Assembly (NCBI GenBank): GCA_031287395.1
Contig: JAITTA010000159.1
Coordinates: 1-9,265, forward strand
Source: Dysgonamonadaceae bacterium
GTDB taxonomy: Bacteria; Bacteroidota; Bacteroidia; Bacteroidales; Azobacteroidaceae
Reading direction: 5' to 3'
DNA: 9,265 bases
This document shows, piece after piece, positions 1 through 5,974 of this stretch. The translations under genes were made by a program, and so were the position numbers. The number at the start of each line of letters is the position of its first letter. Position 1 is the stretch's first letter. The notes under the pieces are model-generated. The model was given only the letters and a program-made list of their open reading frames with translations. It was not told the origin of the DNA and ran no database searches.

Positions 1-869
1 AAAGATTCTATCCAGATTCTTTGATTTTTCGTCACCTGTTTATTCTGGCAAGAGATGAAATTCAGACCATATATGCCGATACCGCATGCATCAAAACCAT
101 TCCCTTTGATGTAATTGTACGAAAAATCAAAATAAGAGTCGGTAATGTACATGGAAACTTTGGCTCCGTTTTTATAGGTTCCCAAGACAGCAGTCTCTTC
201 CATTTCATCGATTATCATAAGTATCTGAGTCTTTAAAATTTCGACTTCTTTTTTTGTTAATAGATTGATTGTGAGATAATAACGTAGATCTTTTGCCAAA
301 GATGTGAATAAGAAGTCATTCAATATATAGGTCGAAGGAATTTGAATTGCAATATCCCAGAATGATTTAAATAGTTCTTCCAGTTGAGGAGGTATGATTA
401 TTTCCGAAAAGCTGGGGTATTGGGTACTATCCTGAACCAGATAAATCCATTTGAACAGGGTAAATTGAGTGAATTCTTTGTGCTTAAAATAAAAAGTCGG
501 GTATAATATTTTCCCCACCATGTAGCAAAAACAATCAGGATCGGATTTTATGAACTGGTAACTATCCATAATATCGGCTAATGTCTGACTGTATTTGTCC
601 AAAGGATGGTTAATTATAAACGGGCTGATATGGAAGGTATATTTATCTTCCTGGCACTTTGATATCAGGTTGTCTAATGATACTTCCATTTTTTTTGCCA
701 GGATAATCGCTTCATCCAGGCTTAGCTGGATTTCTCCCCTCAACCTGCGGTATGCGGATTCTTTGCTTATCGGAAGATATTTCATCAATAGATCCACAGG
801 GCGAGTATCTTTTGGTGTTTGTAACTTCAGGATCGAGATTAATTCGTTATGTAAATTTCTTTGGTTCAT
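1..869 (-). CDS. HTH-like putative regulator, paralog A (3' end outside window)
   Basis: I translated this by hand from the ATG at 869. The frame stays open for 289 codons to the left edge, so about 30 residues should be missing by comparison with the paralog at 893-1855. Residues about 34-68 look like a Cro/C1-type helix-turn-helix: SKESAYRRLRGEIQ followed by a SLDEA helix and a VSLDNL end. The rest (about 75-289) is a mixed, aromatic-rich region with no domain I can name. It holds the block TDSYFDFSYNYIKG (about 243-256), which is shared with the paralog. The start lies 23 bases after the stop of the paralog, so the two are probably cotranscribed. No strong ribosome binding site is seen, only an A/T-rich leader. 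A DNA-binding regulator is an inference from the HTH-like segment; the ligand and targets are unknown. No frameshift or internal stop was found. Confidence 0.85.
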   Translation of the reverse strand, partial: MNQRNLHNELISILKLQTPKDTRPVDLLMKYLPISKESAYRRLRGEIQLSLDEAIILAKKMEVSLDNLISKCQEDKYTFHISPFIINHPLDKYSQTLADIMDSYQFIKSDPDCFCYMVGKILYPTFYFKHKEFTQFTLFKWIYLVQDSTQYPSFSEIIIPPQLEELFKSFWDIAIQIPSTYILNDFLFTSLAKDLRYYLTINLLTKKEVEILKTQILMIIDEMEETAVLGTYKNGAKVSMYITDSYFDFSYNYIKGNGFDACGIGIYGLNFISCQNKQVTKNQRIWIES

Positions 870-892
870 GGATATTATTTTACAATTAATCC

Positions 893-1855
893 TTAGATTT
901 TAAGTAGGAGTTCTCTTTGCTGATTGAAAAAAACAGATGCGTGTAATTTTCCACTTCCGGAGATTAAAGTAGAATGTGAAATTAAAGATTCGATCCATAA
1001 TTTTTGATTTTCACAAATGACAGGATCGATGCAAATCATTTGGTTTATACCGTATAAATAGATTCTGCAAATTTGGAATTGTGTTCCGGATATATAATTA
1101 TAGTTTCCGTCAAAATAGGAATCGGATATATATACCAATGCTTTTTTCCCGGTTTTCGGGAAGTAGTTATTTTTTGTGATGCTCTCAATATCGTTCAGCA
1201 TTAAAGAGATATCTCTTTTTAGTTCGGATACTTCGTTGGGAGTCACCAGATCAATTGCAGTAAAATAACTTATATCGTTTACCAGCGCAGAGATCATTTC
1301 GCCTCCCATAATATAGCAAGTGGGTACTTGGAGAGATTTTTCATATAATTCCTGTTGGATTTCAAATATTTTGTCCGGAATGTAAACATCTTGTAATCTT
1401 TTCGCTGTTCCGTATGTATAGGATATTTGATAAAACCATTTAAAGAAGGCATATTTGGAAATGGCCTTGTATTTGAAATAAAATGGAGGGAGTAAGGAAT
1501 TTCCTGCATAGTATGACATGGTATCAGGAATTTCTTCTATATGATCGTATAAAGATTGTACCCAATACAATAGACTATAATACTTATCGAAAGGTTTATC
1601 CGTGAAAAATTGTTTAATGTGGAACGAGTAGGAGTCTTTTTTGTCTATTTCGGCTATTTTGTCCAAGGAAAGATTCAATCTTTCTGAAATACGTACGGCT
1701 TCTGCCAATGTAAATTGAATATCTCCTCTCAATCTTCTGTAAGCAGCTTCTTTGCTTAAAGGGATAATTCCGATGAGAAAATCTACTGTATTTTCCCCTT
1801 CCGGAGTATGAAGCTTGATAGAATCAATCAATTTTTCATGAATAGTTTTTCTCAT
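893..1855 (-). CDS. HTH-like putative regulator, paralog B
   Basis: This 320-residue protein is complete, from the ATG at 1855 to the TAA at 893. Residues about 33-66 form the HTH-like segment (SKEAAYRRLRGDIQ, then a LAEAVRISERL helix). The C-terminal 250 residues contain SDSYFDGNYNYISG (about 244-257) and ENQKLWIES (about 282-290). Both are mirrored in the next gene, so the pair arose by tandem duplication and is colinear from end to end. There is no signal peptide or membrane segment, so it should be cytoplasmic. I recall similar proteins as uncharacterised or 'transcriptional regulator' entries in Bacteroidales, but no function is established to my knowledge. It is followed by paralog A after 23 bases, and a candidate -7 element sits 48 bases upstream. 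The C-terminal part may sense a signal or mediate dimerisation; this is inference. Confidence 0.85.
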   Translation of the reverse strand: MRKTIHEKLIDSIKLHTPEGENTVDFLIGIIPLSKEAAYRRLRGDIQFTLAEAVRISERLNLSLDKIAEIDKKDSYSFHIKQFFTDKPFDKYYSLLYWVQSLYDHIEEIPDTMSYYAGNSLLPPFYFKYKAISKYAFFKWFYQISYTYGTAKRLQDVYIPDKIFEIQQELYEKSLQVPTCYIMGGEMISALVNDISYFTAIDLVTPNEVSELKRDISLMLNDIESITKNNYFPKTGKKALVYISDSYFDGNYNYISGTQFQICRIYLYGINQMICIDPVICENQKLWIESLISHSTLISGSGKLHASVFFNQQRELLLKI

Positions 1856-1902
1856 TGTAAATTGTAAAATTAAATGAAGTTACAGGAATATAAATCTAAA
1901 AA

Positions 1903-1910
1903 CAAAATTA
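1903..1910 (-). promoter_or_regulatory. Candidate -7 promoter element for the HTH paralog pair
   Basis: The minus strand reads TAATTTTG, an exact match to the Bacteroidetes TAnnTTTG -7 consensus, 48 bases before the ATG at 1855. A TTTG lies upstream at 1925-1928, but the spacer is 14 bases rather than about 20, so the -33 element is not convincing. The 5' leader would be about 40 bases. Confidence 0.4.
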
Positions 1911-1997
1911 ATGCCATTTTATGTCAAAGATGTTGTTTCCCTTATGATGTTGAGTCTTATTTATAAATGCTGGAGCATGGGAAAAAGATGCATCGGG

Positions 1998-2014
1998 ATC
2001 ACAAAAAGTGTGAT
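1998..2014. repeat. Short inverted repeat in the pit / HTH intergenic gap
   Basis: The arms ATCACA and TGTGAT are perfect complements around a 5-base centre. The repeat lies between the stop of the phosphate transporter gene (2074) and the start of the HTH paralog (1855). On the minus strand the stem is followed by CCCG, not T-rich sequence, so it is a poor terminator for the upstream gene. It could be a protein-binding site or chance. The rest of this 218-base gap shows no gene. Confidence 0.35.
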
Positions 2015-2073
2015 TTTAAAACGGATTTCATGATAGGTATGGAAAAATTAATAAGCCTGAAATAATTAATGCA

Positions 2074-3114
2074 TCAGTTGATCCCCAGAAAAGATACCAA
2101 AAGATAAATCAAAGCAGCCAATATCGCACTTACGGGTATAGTTAATATCCAAGCCCAGAGTAAGTTGATTGTGATTCCCCAACGAACGGCCGTAAGCCTC
2201 TTTACAGCACCAACCCCCCTGATCGCTCCTGTAATAGTATGCGTCGTACTTACAGGTATCTTGAGTATTTCAGTCAGGAATAGAGTCAATGCACCTGCAG
2301 TTTCGGCACAAACCCCTTCCAGGGCTGTTACTTTTGTGATTTTACTTCCCATCGTTTTTACGATGCGCCATCCTCCCATCATGGTACCGATGCCGATGGC
2401 TCCAAAGCAGGTAAATGCAATCCAGTCGTGCATATCGTGCATATCGTGCATTACAAGGTATGAAGGCATGTTATGAATAGCATCCGTATTACAGATCGTG
2501 ATGACCGCAATACCGATGATGCCCATTACTTTCTGGGAGTCGTTCATCCCGTGTCCCAGACTGAAAAGCCCGGAAGAAAGCAACTGTAATCTTTTGAATG
2601 TTCTTTCTGCCTTTCTTGCATTTGTTTTCCGGAAGGCCCATAATATTCCTAATGTAATGAGCGAGGAGATGATCATCCCAATCAGCGGAGCAAGAACGAT
2701 AAAAGAAGCGATTTTCATGATTACGGATGTATGGATGGATTGGAATCCGTTGGCACAGATGGCCGCTCCGGCAAATCCTCCGATCAAAGTATGGGAAGAG
2801 GAGGATGGAATCCCAAGACGCCAGGTAAGCAAATTCCATATAATGGCGGCTATCAATCCTGCCAGAATAATAGGAAGGGTAATGTAATTTTCCAGGACTA
2901 CTTTTGAAACCGTATTGGCAATCCCGAATTCACCGATAACATATTTGGCAATGAATAAAGCGATAAAGTTAAATGCAGCAGCCCAAAGCACTGCCTGGAA
3001 CGGAGAGAGTACACGAGTTGAAACAATTGTTGCAATAGAATTGGCTGCATCGTGAAATCCGTTGATAAAATCGAAAATAATTGCCAGAACAATAATTATA
3101 ATAAGTAATGTCAT
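2074..3114 (-). CDS. pit: PiT-family inorganic phosphate transporter
   Basis: This integral membrane protein is predicted to import phosphate, usually as a metal-phosphate complex with H+ or Na+ in this family. I chose the ATG at 3114 (346 residues) over the in-frame TTG at 3121-3123; it begins directly with the first membrane helix. The two inverted PiT half-signatures are clear: GFHDAANS at about 19-26 and GHGMNDS at about 187-193. Each is followed by a conserved Ser/Thr-His block, SSSSHT (about 104-109) and STTHT (about 289-293). About ten hydrophobic segments are visible. The length is short compared with E. coli PitA (about 500) but usual for the compact bacterial and archaeal type. It follows the DUF47 gene by 13 bases, the standard pairing. 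An odd MHD-MHD-MHD run at about 222-230 lies in a loop between membrane segments. Confidence 0.95.
   Translation of the reverse strand: MTLLIIIIVLAIIFDFINGFHDAANSIATIVSTRVLSPFQAVLWAAAFNFIALFIAKYVIGEFGIANTVSKVVLENYITLPIILAGLIAAIIWNLLTWRLGIPSSSSHTLIGGFAGAAICANGFQSIHTSVIMKIASFIVLAPLIGMIISSLITLGILWAFRKTNARKAERTFKRLQLLSSGLFSLGHGMNDSQKVMGIIGIAVITICNTDAIHNMPSYLVMHDMHDMHDWIAFTCFGAIGIGTMMGGWRIVKTMGSKITKVTALEGVCAETAGALTLFLTEILKIPVSTTHTITGAIRGVGAVKRLTAVRWGITINLLWAWILTIPVSAILAALIYLLVSFLGIN
2425..2451. repeat. Three tandem 9-bp units inside the pit gene
   Basis: The 9-base unit ATCGTGCAT occurs three times in a row on the plus strand; the leftmost copy has G instead of A at its first base. On the coding strand it encodes Met-His-Asp three times, ending just before Trp-Ile-Ala of the next membrane segment. 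The unit length keeps the frame, so copy-number change would only lengthen or shorten a loop. Confidence 0.85.
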
Positions 3115-3127
3115 ATTTACCAATTAT

Positions 3128-3778
3128 TTACGCGTATTTTATGAAAATGGTTTTTAATACCTTTCCGGTATTATTGATTTTATTTGCTGTTTTTTCCAAT
3201 TCCTGAATGATTTCTTTCAGTTTGATTAGTTCCGAAGCATTTGTCTCTTCTTTAAAAAGAGTCATAATTCCATTTTCGTAAATGACATCGGCTTCTTCTT
3301 CCAGTCTTTTGATTTCTTTATAATGTTGACGTAGCCGTTGATCCGTTTTTTTTATGTGTTCTAGTTCTATAATTGCTTGTCGAATTTCAATGGTTCCTTT
3401 ATAAATAATTTCTGCCAGTTGCCGGGTACAGTTTGGAATTTGTCTCGGACCGTATAACAGCACTTTCTGGGCAGCTCGGTTGATAGCATCAATCACGTCG
3501 TCCATCTCATCAGCAAGGGCGTTGATATCTTCCCGGTCGAACGGAGTAATAAATGTTTCATTTAAAGCCTTCAAAATTTTTCCGGTAATTTTGTCTCCTT
3601 TGACTTCTTCTACTTTTATTAACTTACAAATCTCATTTCTTTCGTTAATGGTTTCCAATTCAAAAAGTTCCTTTAATAAAGTAGATGATGAAACAAGAAT
3701 TGTAGTTGTCTCTTTCAGTAAAGGGAAGAATTTAACATCTTTTGGAGTGAATAAACTCAATAATGTATTGATTTTCAT
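3128..3778 (-). CDS. DUF47 family (PhoU-like) phosphate-transport accessory protein
   Basis: This 216-residue, all-helical, highly charged protein runs from the ATG at 3778 to the TAA at 3128. It resembles the TIGR00153/DUF47 family, which is structurally related to PhoU and usually encoded beside PiT transporters. It has two PhoU-like halves. The first contains EEVKGDKIT (about 57-65) and PFDREDINALADEMDDVID (about 79-97). The second contains EEEADVIYENG (about 160-170). The acidic E/D-rich positions match the metal-binding clusters of PhoU-type proteins. It has no signal peptide or membrane segment, so it should sit in the cytoplasm and act on the partner transporter, possibly to control its activity. 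The pit gene follows after 13 bases, so the two form one unit. The control region upstream contains a large palindrome. Confidence 0.92.
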   Translation of the reverse strand: MKINTLLSLFTPKDVKFFPLLKETTTILVSSSTLLKELFELETINERNEICKLIKVEEVKGDKITGKILKALNETFITPFDREDINALADEMDDVIDAINRAAQKVLLYGPRQIPNCTRQLAEIIYKGTIEIRQAIIELEHIKKTDQRLRQHYKEIKRLEEEADVIYENGIMTLFKEETNASELIKLKEIIQELEKTANKINNTGKVLKTIFIKYA

Positions 3779-3810
3779 TTGTATATGTGATTATTATAAA
3801 AAAGTTATGC

Positions 3811-3852
3811 TTGATTACTTGATTTATAAAATTTTATAAATCAAATAATTAA
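3811..3852. repeat. 42-bp imperfect palindrome with a 26-bp perfect core upstream of DUF47-pit
   Basis: Positions 3819-3844 are a perfect palindrome without a loop; the centre is between 3831 and 3832. Outside it the pairing continues to 3811 and 3852, with one mismatch (3818/3845) and one G/T pair (3813/3850). The inner arms contain TTTATAAA at 3823-3830 and 3833-3840. It ends 33 bases before the DUF47 start codon. It could be an operator for a dimeric regulator or a weak AT-only hairpin in the leader. It is not directly followed by a T-run in the direction of transcription, so it does not look like a normal terminator. Confidence 0.85.
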
Positions 3853-3912
3853 ACAAAGATCTGTAAAAAATTCTGCTTTTGATATCACGTTTACTTCGAT
3901 TGAATTTTGCTA

Positions 3913-3920
3913 CAAATTTA
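3913..3920 (-). promoter_or_regulatory. Candidate -7 promoter element for DUF47-pit
   Basis: The minus strand reads TAAATTTG, matching TAnnTTTG, 135 bases before the DUF47 start. Upstream of it (3925-3948) the minus strand is almost pure A, which may act as an UP-like or bent-DNA element, but no TTTG -33 box is present. If it is used, the 42-bp palindrome would lie in the leader, about 60-100 bases downstream of it. A promoter inside the palindrome is an alternative: TTTG at 3854-3857 on the minus strand with a poor -7 box. Confidence 0.3.
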
Positions 3921-3924
3921 TAAA

Positions 3925-3948
3925 TTTTTTTTTATTTTTTATTTTTTT
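3925..3948. repeat. A/T homopolymer tract
   Basis: On the plus strand this is T9-A-T6-A-T7. It lies between the ATPase stop (3978) and the DUF47 start. It overlaps a 14-bp palindrome, AAATTTATAAATTT, at 3914-3927. It is likely intrinsically curved and prone to slippage. The role is unknown; it may be part of the upstream region of the DUF47-pit promoter. Confidence 0.7.
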
Positions 3949-3977
3949 GACGATATATCATCCATATTGAATATTAT

Positions 3978-5861
3978 TTATTTGAAAGAAATCAGTTTCA
4001 GACTGATCAAAACGACTAAAAGCATTACTCCGACATCAGCAGCAATGGCAATGACCAAGTTACTGTAACCCAAAAAAGCAAGGATAATGAATAATATCTT
4101 TATGAAAATTGCTCCGATGGTGTTTTTCCTGATTGTAGAGACCGTGTTTCTACTTAGTCGTATCAAAAAGGGAAGCAGGGATAACTTATCGTTCATCAGT
4201 GCTACATTGGCCACCTCTATGGCTGTGTCGCTTCCTGCAGCTCCCATTGCAATTCCGACCGTCGCTTTTGCCAGAGCAGGGGCGTCGTTTACTCCATCGC
4301 CCACCATCGCCACCGATTGGTATTGATTCAATAAATTTTGTATTACGTTTGATTTGTCTTGAGGAAGTAATTCCCCGAAAACAGTATCAATACCCACTTG
4401 CGATGCGACATACGTGCCGGCTTTTTTATTGTCGCCGGTGAGTATTACGGGTTTGATGTTGAGATTTTTTATTTGTTCGATGGTATTGAAACTGTCCGGT
4501 TTGATTTCATCAGTGAGAGCGATAATCCCCTTTACTTCATTATTGCAACTGACAATGACGCTTGTTTTACCTTCGTTTGAGAGCTGTTCCAGAGTTTCTT
4601 CGACCTTTTGGGTAACCGGATGGTATTGTTCTATAAAATGGAGTTTGCCTACTAACACTGTTTTTTTGTCGCATACCATGCAGGTCGCTTTGGCCCCTTT
4701 TCCTACGATACTTTCGAAATGCTTGATTACGTGAGGTTCATATCCCTGAGACCGGGCATATTCCACGATAGCTTGGGCCAGCGGATGTTCGGAGAAAATT
4801 TCCGTTCCTGCACCACAGGCTAATAATTCTTCCATATCCGTTCCGTTCATCGGGATAACATCCGAGACGACCGGATTACCATATGTGATGGTTCTGGTCT
4901 TGTCGAATCCGATGGCCTTGATGCCGGATAAGGCTTCAAGATACTTTCCTCCTTTTATCAATATTCCCTTGGTAGATGCATTCCCCATTGCTGCATAAAT
5001 AGCTATTGGAGTAGAGATTACCAGCGCACAGGGACAGGCGATTACCAGGATGGAGATAGCCTGGTTAAGCCACTGATTTGCATCCTGGCCTAATATAAAA
5101 ACAGGAACGGTGAACAACAAAACAGACAAAACGATCACTATAGGAGTATAAATTCGTGCAAATTTCTGAATGAACTTCTGGGTTTCGGACTTATTTTCTT
5201 GAGCTTTATAAGTCAATTCGATTATTTGTGCAAAAGTGGTGTCGTTTGCGGACTTTGTAGTTTTAATTTCTACGAATCCGTTTTTATTTAAGGTTCCGGC
5301 GAACACGGAATTTCCGATTGTTTTGACTTTCGGTATCGGTTCTCCGGTAATGGAGGATTCGTCGATTGACGTACTGCCCGATTCGACAATTCCGTCCAGA
5401 GGAATCATATCGTGTGGTTTTACCTGTATGATCGTTCCGACTGCGATTTTTTCTATCGGTATCGGTTCCCCTGTTTCTTTCAGTACGGCTGTTTTAGGTG
5501 AATTTTTCACAAGATTATCCAGAGCCGACATGCTGTTTTCGATGCCGATATCCTCCAATTTTTCACCAAGGACATATAATACGATGACTACGGCGGTTTC
5601 GGAATATTCATTCAGATAGAATGCCGCAATAACAGCGATAAGCATCAGGAGATTGATACTTGCAAAATCCAGTATGAAAAGTGATTTTATCCCGTTCCAT
5701 AATACCCTGTAACCGATGATCAATGTAAAAGTCCCATAGATAAAAGGAGAATAAGGTAGTGGAATTTCAATTCCCGTAACAGCCAGAATCTCCAAAGTAA
5801 CAACAAGTACAACTACGACCAGCAGGAATATAAATTTTTTATCCGAAAGAGGTAACTTCAT
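3978..5861 (-). CDS. zntA: P1B-type heavy-metal efflux ATPase (Zn/Cd/Pb class), DKTRT variant
   Basis: This 627-residue inner-membrane pump is predicted to export Zn2+, Cd2+ or Pb2+ with ATP. Eight membrane segments are visible: four in residues 8-104, two at about 240-292 (the second holding the CPC metal site at 276-278) and two at about 581-625. Also seen are TGE (172-174, actuator domain), SEHPL (357-361, the P1B-specific HP locus), TGDN (475-478) and GDGVND (521-526). Lys588 in segment 7 and Asp609 in segment 8 match the Zn/Cd/Pb subgroup (ZntA/CadA), not copper pumps. The phosphorylation motif is D320-K-T-R-T rather than DKTGT, which may impair activity. The protein starts directly at the first membrane helix and has no N-terminal metal-binding domain; such short forms exist in the family. 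It has its own candidate promoter. I cannot separate zntA from cadA naming. Confidence 0.93.
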   Translation of the reverse strand: MKLPLSDKKFIFLLVVVVLVVTLEILAVTGIEIPLPYSPFIYGTFTLIIGYRVLWNGIKSLFILDFASINLLMLIAVIAAFYLNEYSETAVVIVLYVLGEKLEDIGIENSMSALDNLVKNSPKTAVLKETGEPIPIEKIAVGTIIQVKPHDMIPLDGIVESGSTSIDESSITGEPIPKVKTIGNSVFAGTLNKNGFVEIKTTKSANDTTFAQIIELTYKAQENKSETQKFIQKFARIYTPIVIVLSVLLFTVPVFILGQDANQWLNQAISILVIACPCALVISTPIAIYAAMGNASTKGILIKGGKYLEALSGIKAIGFDKTRTITYGNPVVSDVIPMNGTDMEELLACGAGTEIFSEHPLAQAIVEYARSQGYEPHVIKHFESIVGKGAKATCMVCDKKTVLVGKLHFIEQYHPVTQKVEETLEQLSNEGKTSVIVSCNNEVKGIIALTDEIKPDSFNTIEQIKNLNIKPVILTGDNKKAGTYVASQVGIDTVFGELLPQDKSNVIQNLLNQYQSVAMVGDGVNDAPALAKATVGIAMGAAGSDTAIEVANVALMNDKLSLLPFLIRLSRNTVSTIRKNTIGAIFIKILFIILAFLGYSNLVIAIAADVGVMLLVVLISLKLISFK

Positions 5862-5881
5862 GATCTTGAGTTTTGTCGCAT

Positions 5882-5897
5882 CTTTGAAAAATCAAAG
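5882..5897. promoter_or_regulatory. Inverted repeat over the ATPase promoter, possible operator
   Basis: CTTTGA and TCAAAG are perfect 6-base arms around a 4-base A/T centre. The repeat overlaps the candidate -7 element (5893-5900) and ends 20 bases before the start codon at 5861. Metal efflux genes are commonly controlled by repressors that bind dyads at this position (ArsR/SmtB or similar). No such regulator gene is in the window, so the link is inferred. Confidence 0.45.
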
Positions 5898-5900
5898 GTA
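5893..5900 (-). promoter_or_regulatory. Candidate -7 promoter element for the metal ATPase gene
   Basis: The minus strand reads TACCTTTG, an exact TAnnTTTG match, 32 bases before the ATG at 5861. The region about 20 bases further upstream is T-rich (ATTTTCATTTTG) but has no perfectly spaced TTTG. A separate promoter fits the probable terminator just upstream. Confidence 0.5.
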
Positions 5901-5910
5901 GGTATTTTTT

Positions 5911-5955
5911 CTCAAAATGAAAATCCTGTATAGGAATCAATTCATATGCAGGATT
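5911..5955 (-). terminator. Probable terminator after the ThuA / Gfo-Idh / DUF6807 operon
   Basis: Positions 5922-5955 form two 17-base arms with 14 complementary positions, including AATCCTG against CAGGATT at the base and GAAT against ATTC near the centre. On the minus strand the second arm runs straight into TTCATTTTGAG, a T-rich tail. It starts 19 bases after the DUF6807 stop at 5975. The stem has mismatches, so strength is uncertain; it could also be a binding site upstream of the ATPase promoter. Confidence 0.55.
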
Positions 5956-5974
5956 GTATAATTGAAAATGAATA

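Noticed and set aside
21..903. Plus-strand open frames at 21-236 and 595-903
   Set aside because: They lie antisense to the clearly coding minus-strand HTH paralog, whose frame is open for 289 codons and matches its neighbour over its whole length. The plus-strand products show no recognisable motif.
1967..1978. ATGCT-GG-AGCAT inverted repeat upstream of the HTH paralog
   Set aside because: The arms are five bases with a 2-base loop and no T-rich tail; too short to support a terminator or operator call.
2042..2070. ATTAAT / ATTAAT stem followed by TTTTT just after the pit stop codon, as a terminator
   Set aside because: It has only six A/T pairs with a 12-base loop, and ATTAAT is self-complementary, so such matches are expected by chance in AT-rich DNA.
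3115..3123. TTG at 3121-3123 as the start of the phosphate transporter
   Set aside because: The ATG at 3114 is only three codons downstream, begins exactly at the first hydrophobic helix and leaves a normal 13-base gap to the DUF47 stop.
3811..3852. The large palindrome as a rho-independent terminator of the ATPase gene
   Set aside because: It has almost no G/C pairs, lies about 130 bases after the ATPase stop and is followed by GCATAAC before any T-run.
5236..5619. Plus-strand frame of 127 codons within the ATPase gene
   Set aside because: It is antisense to the conserved actuator domain of the ATPase and encodes no known motif; a shadow frame.
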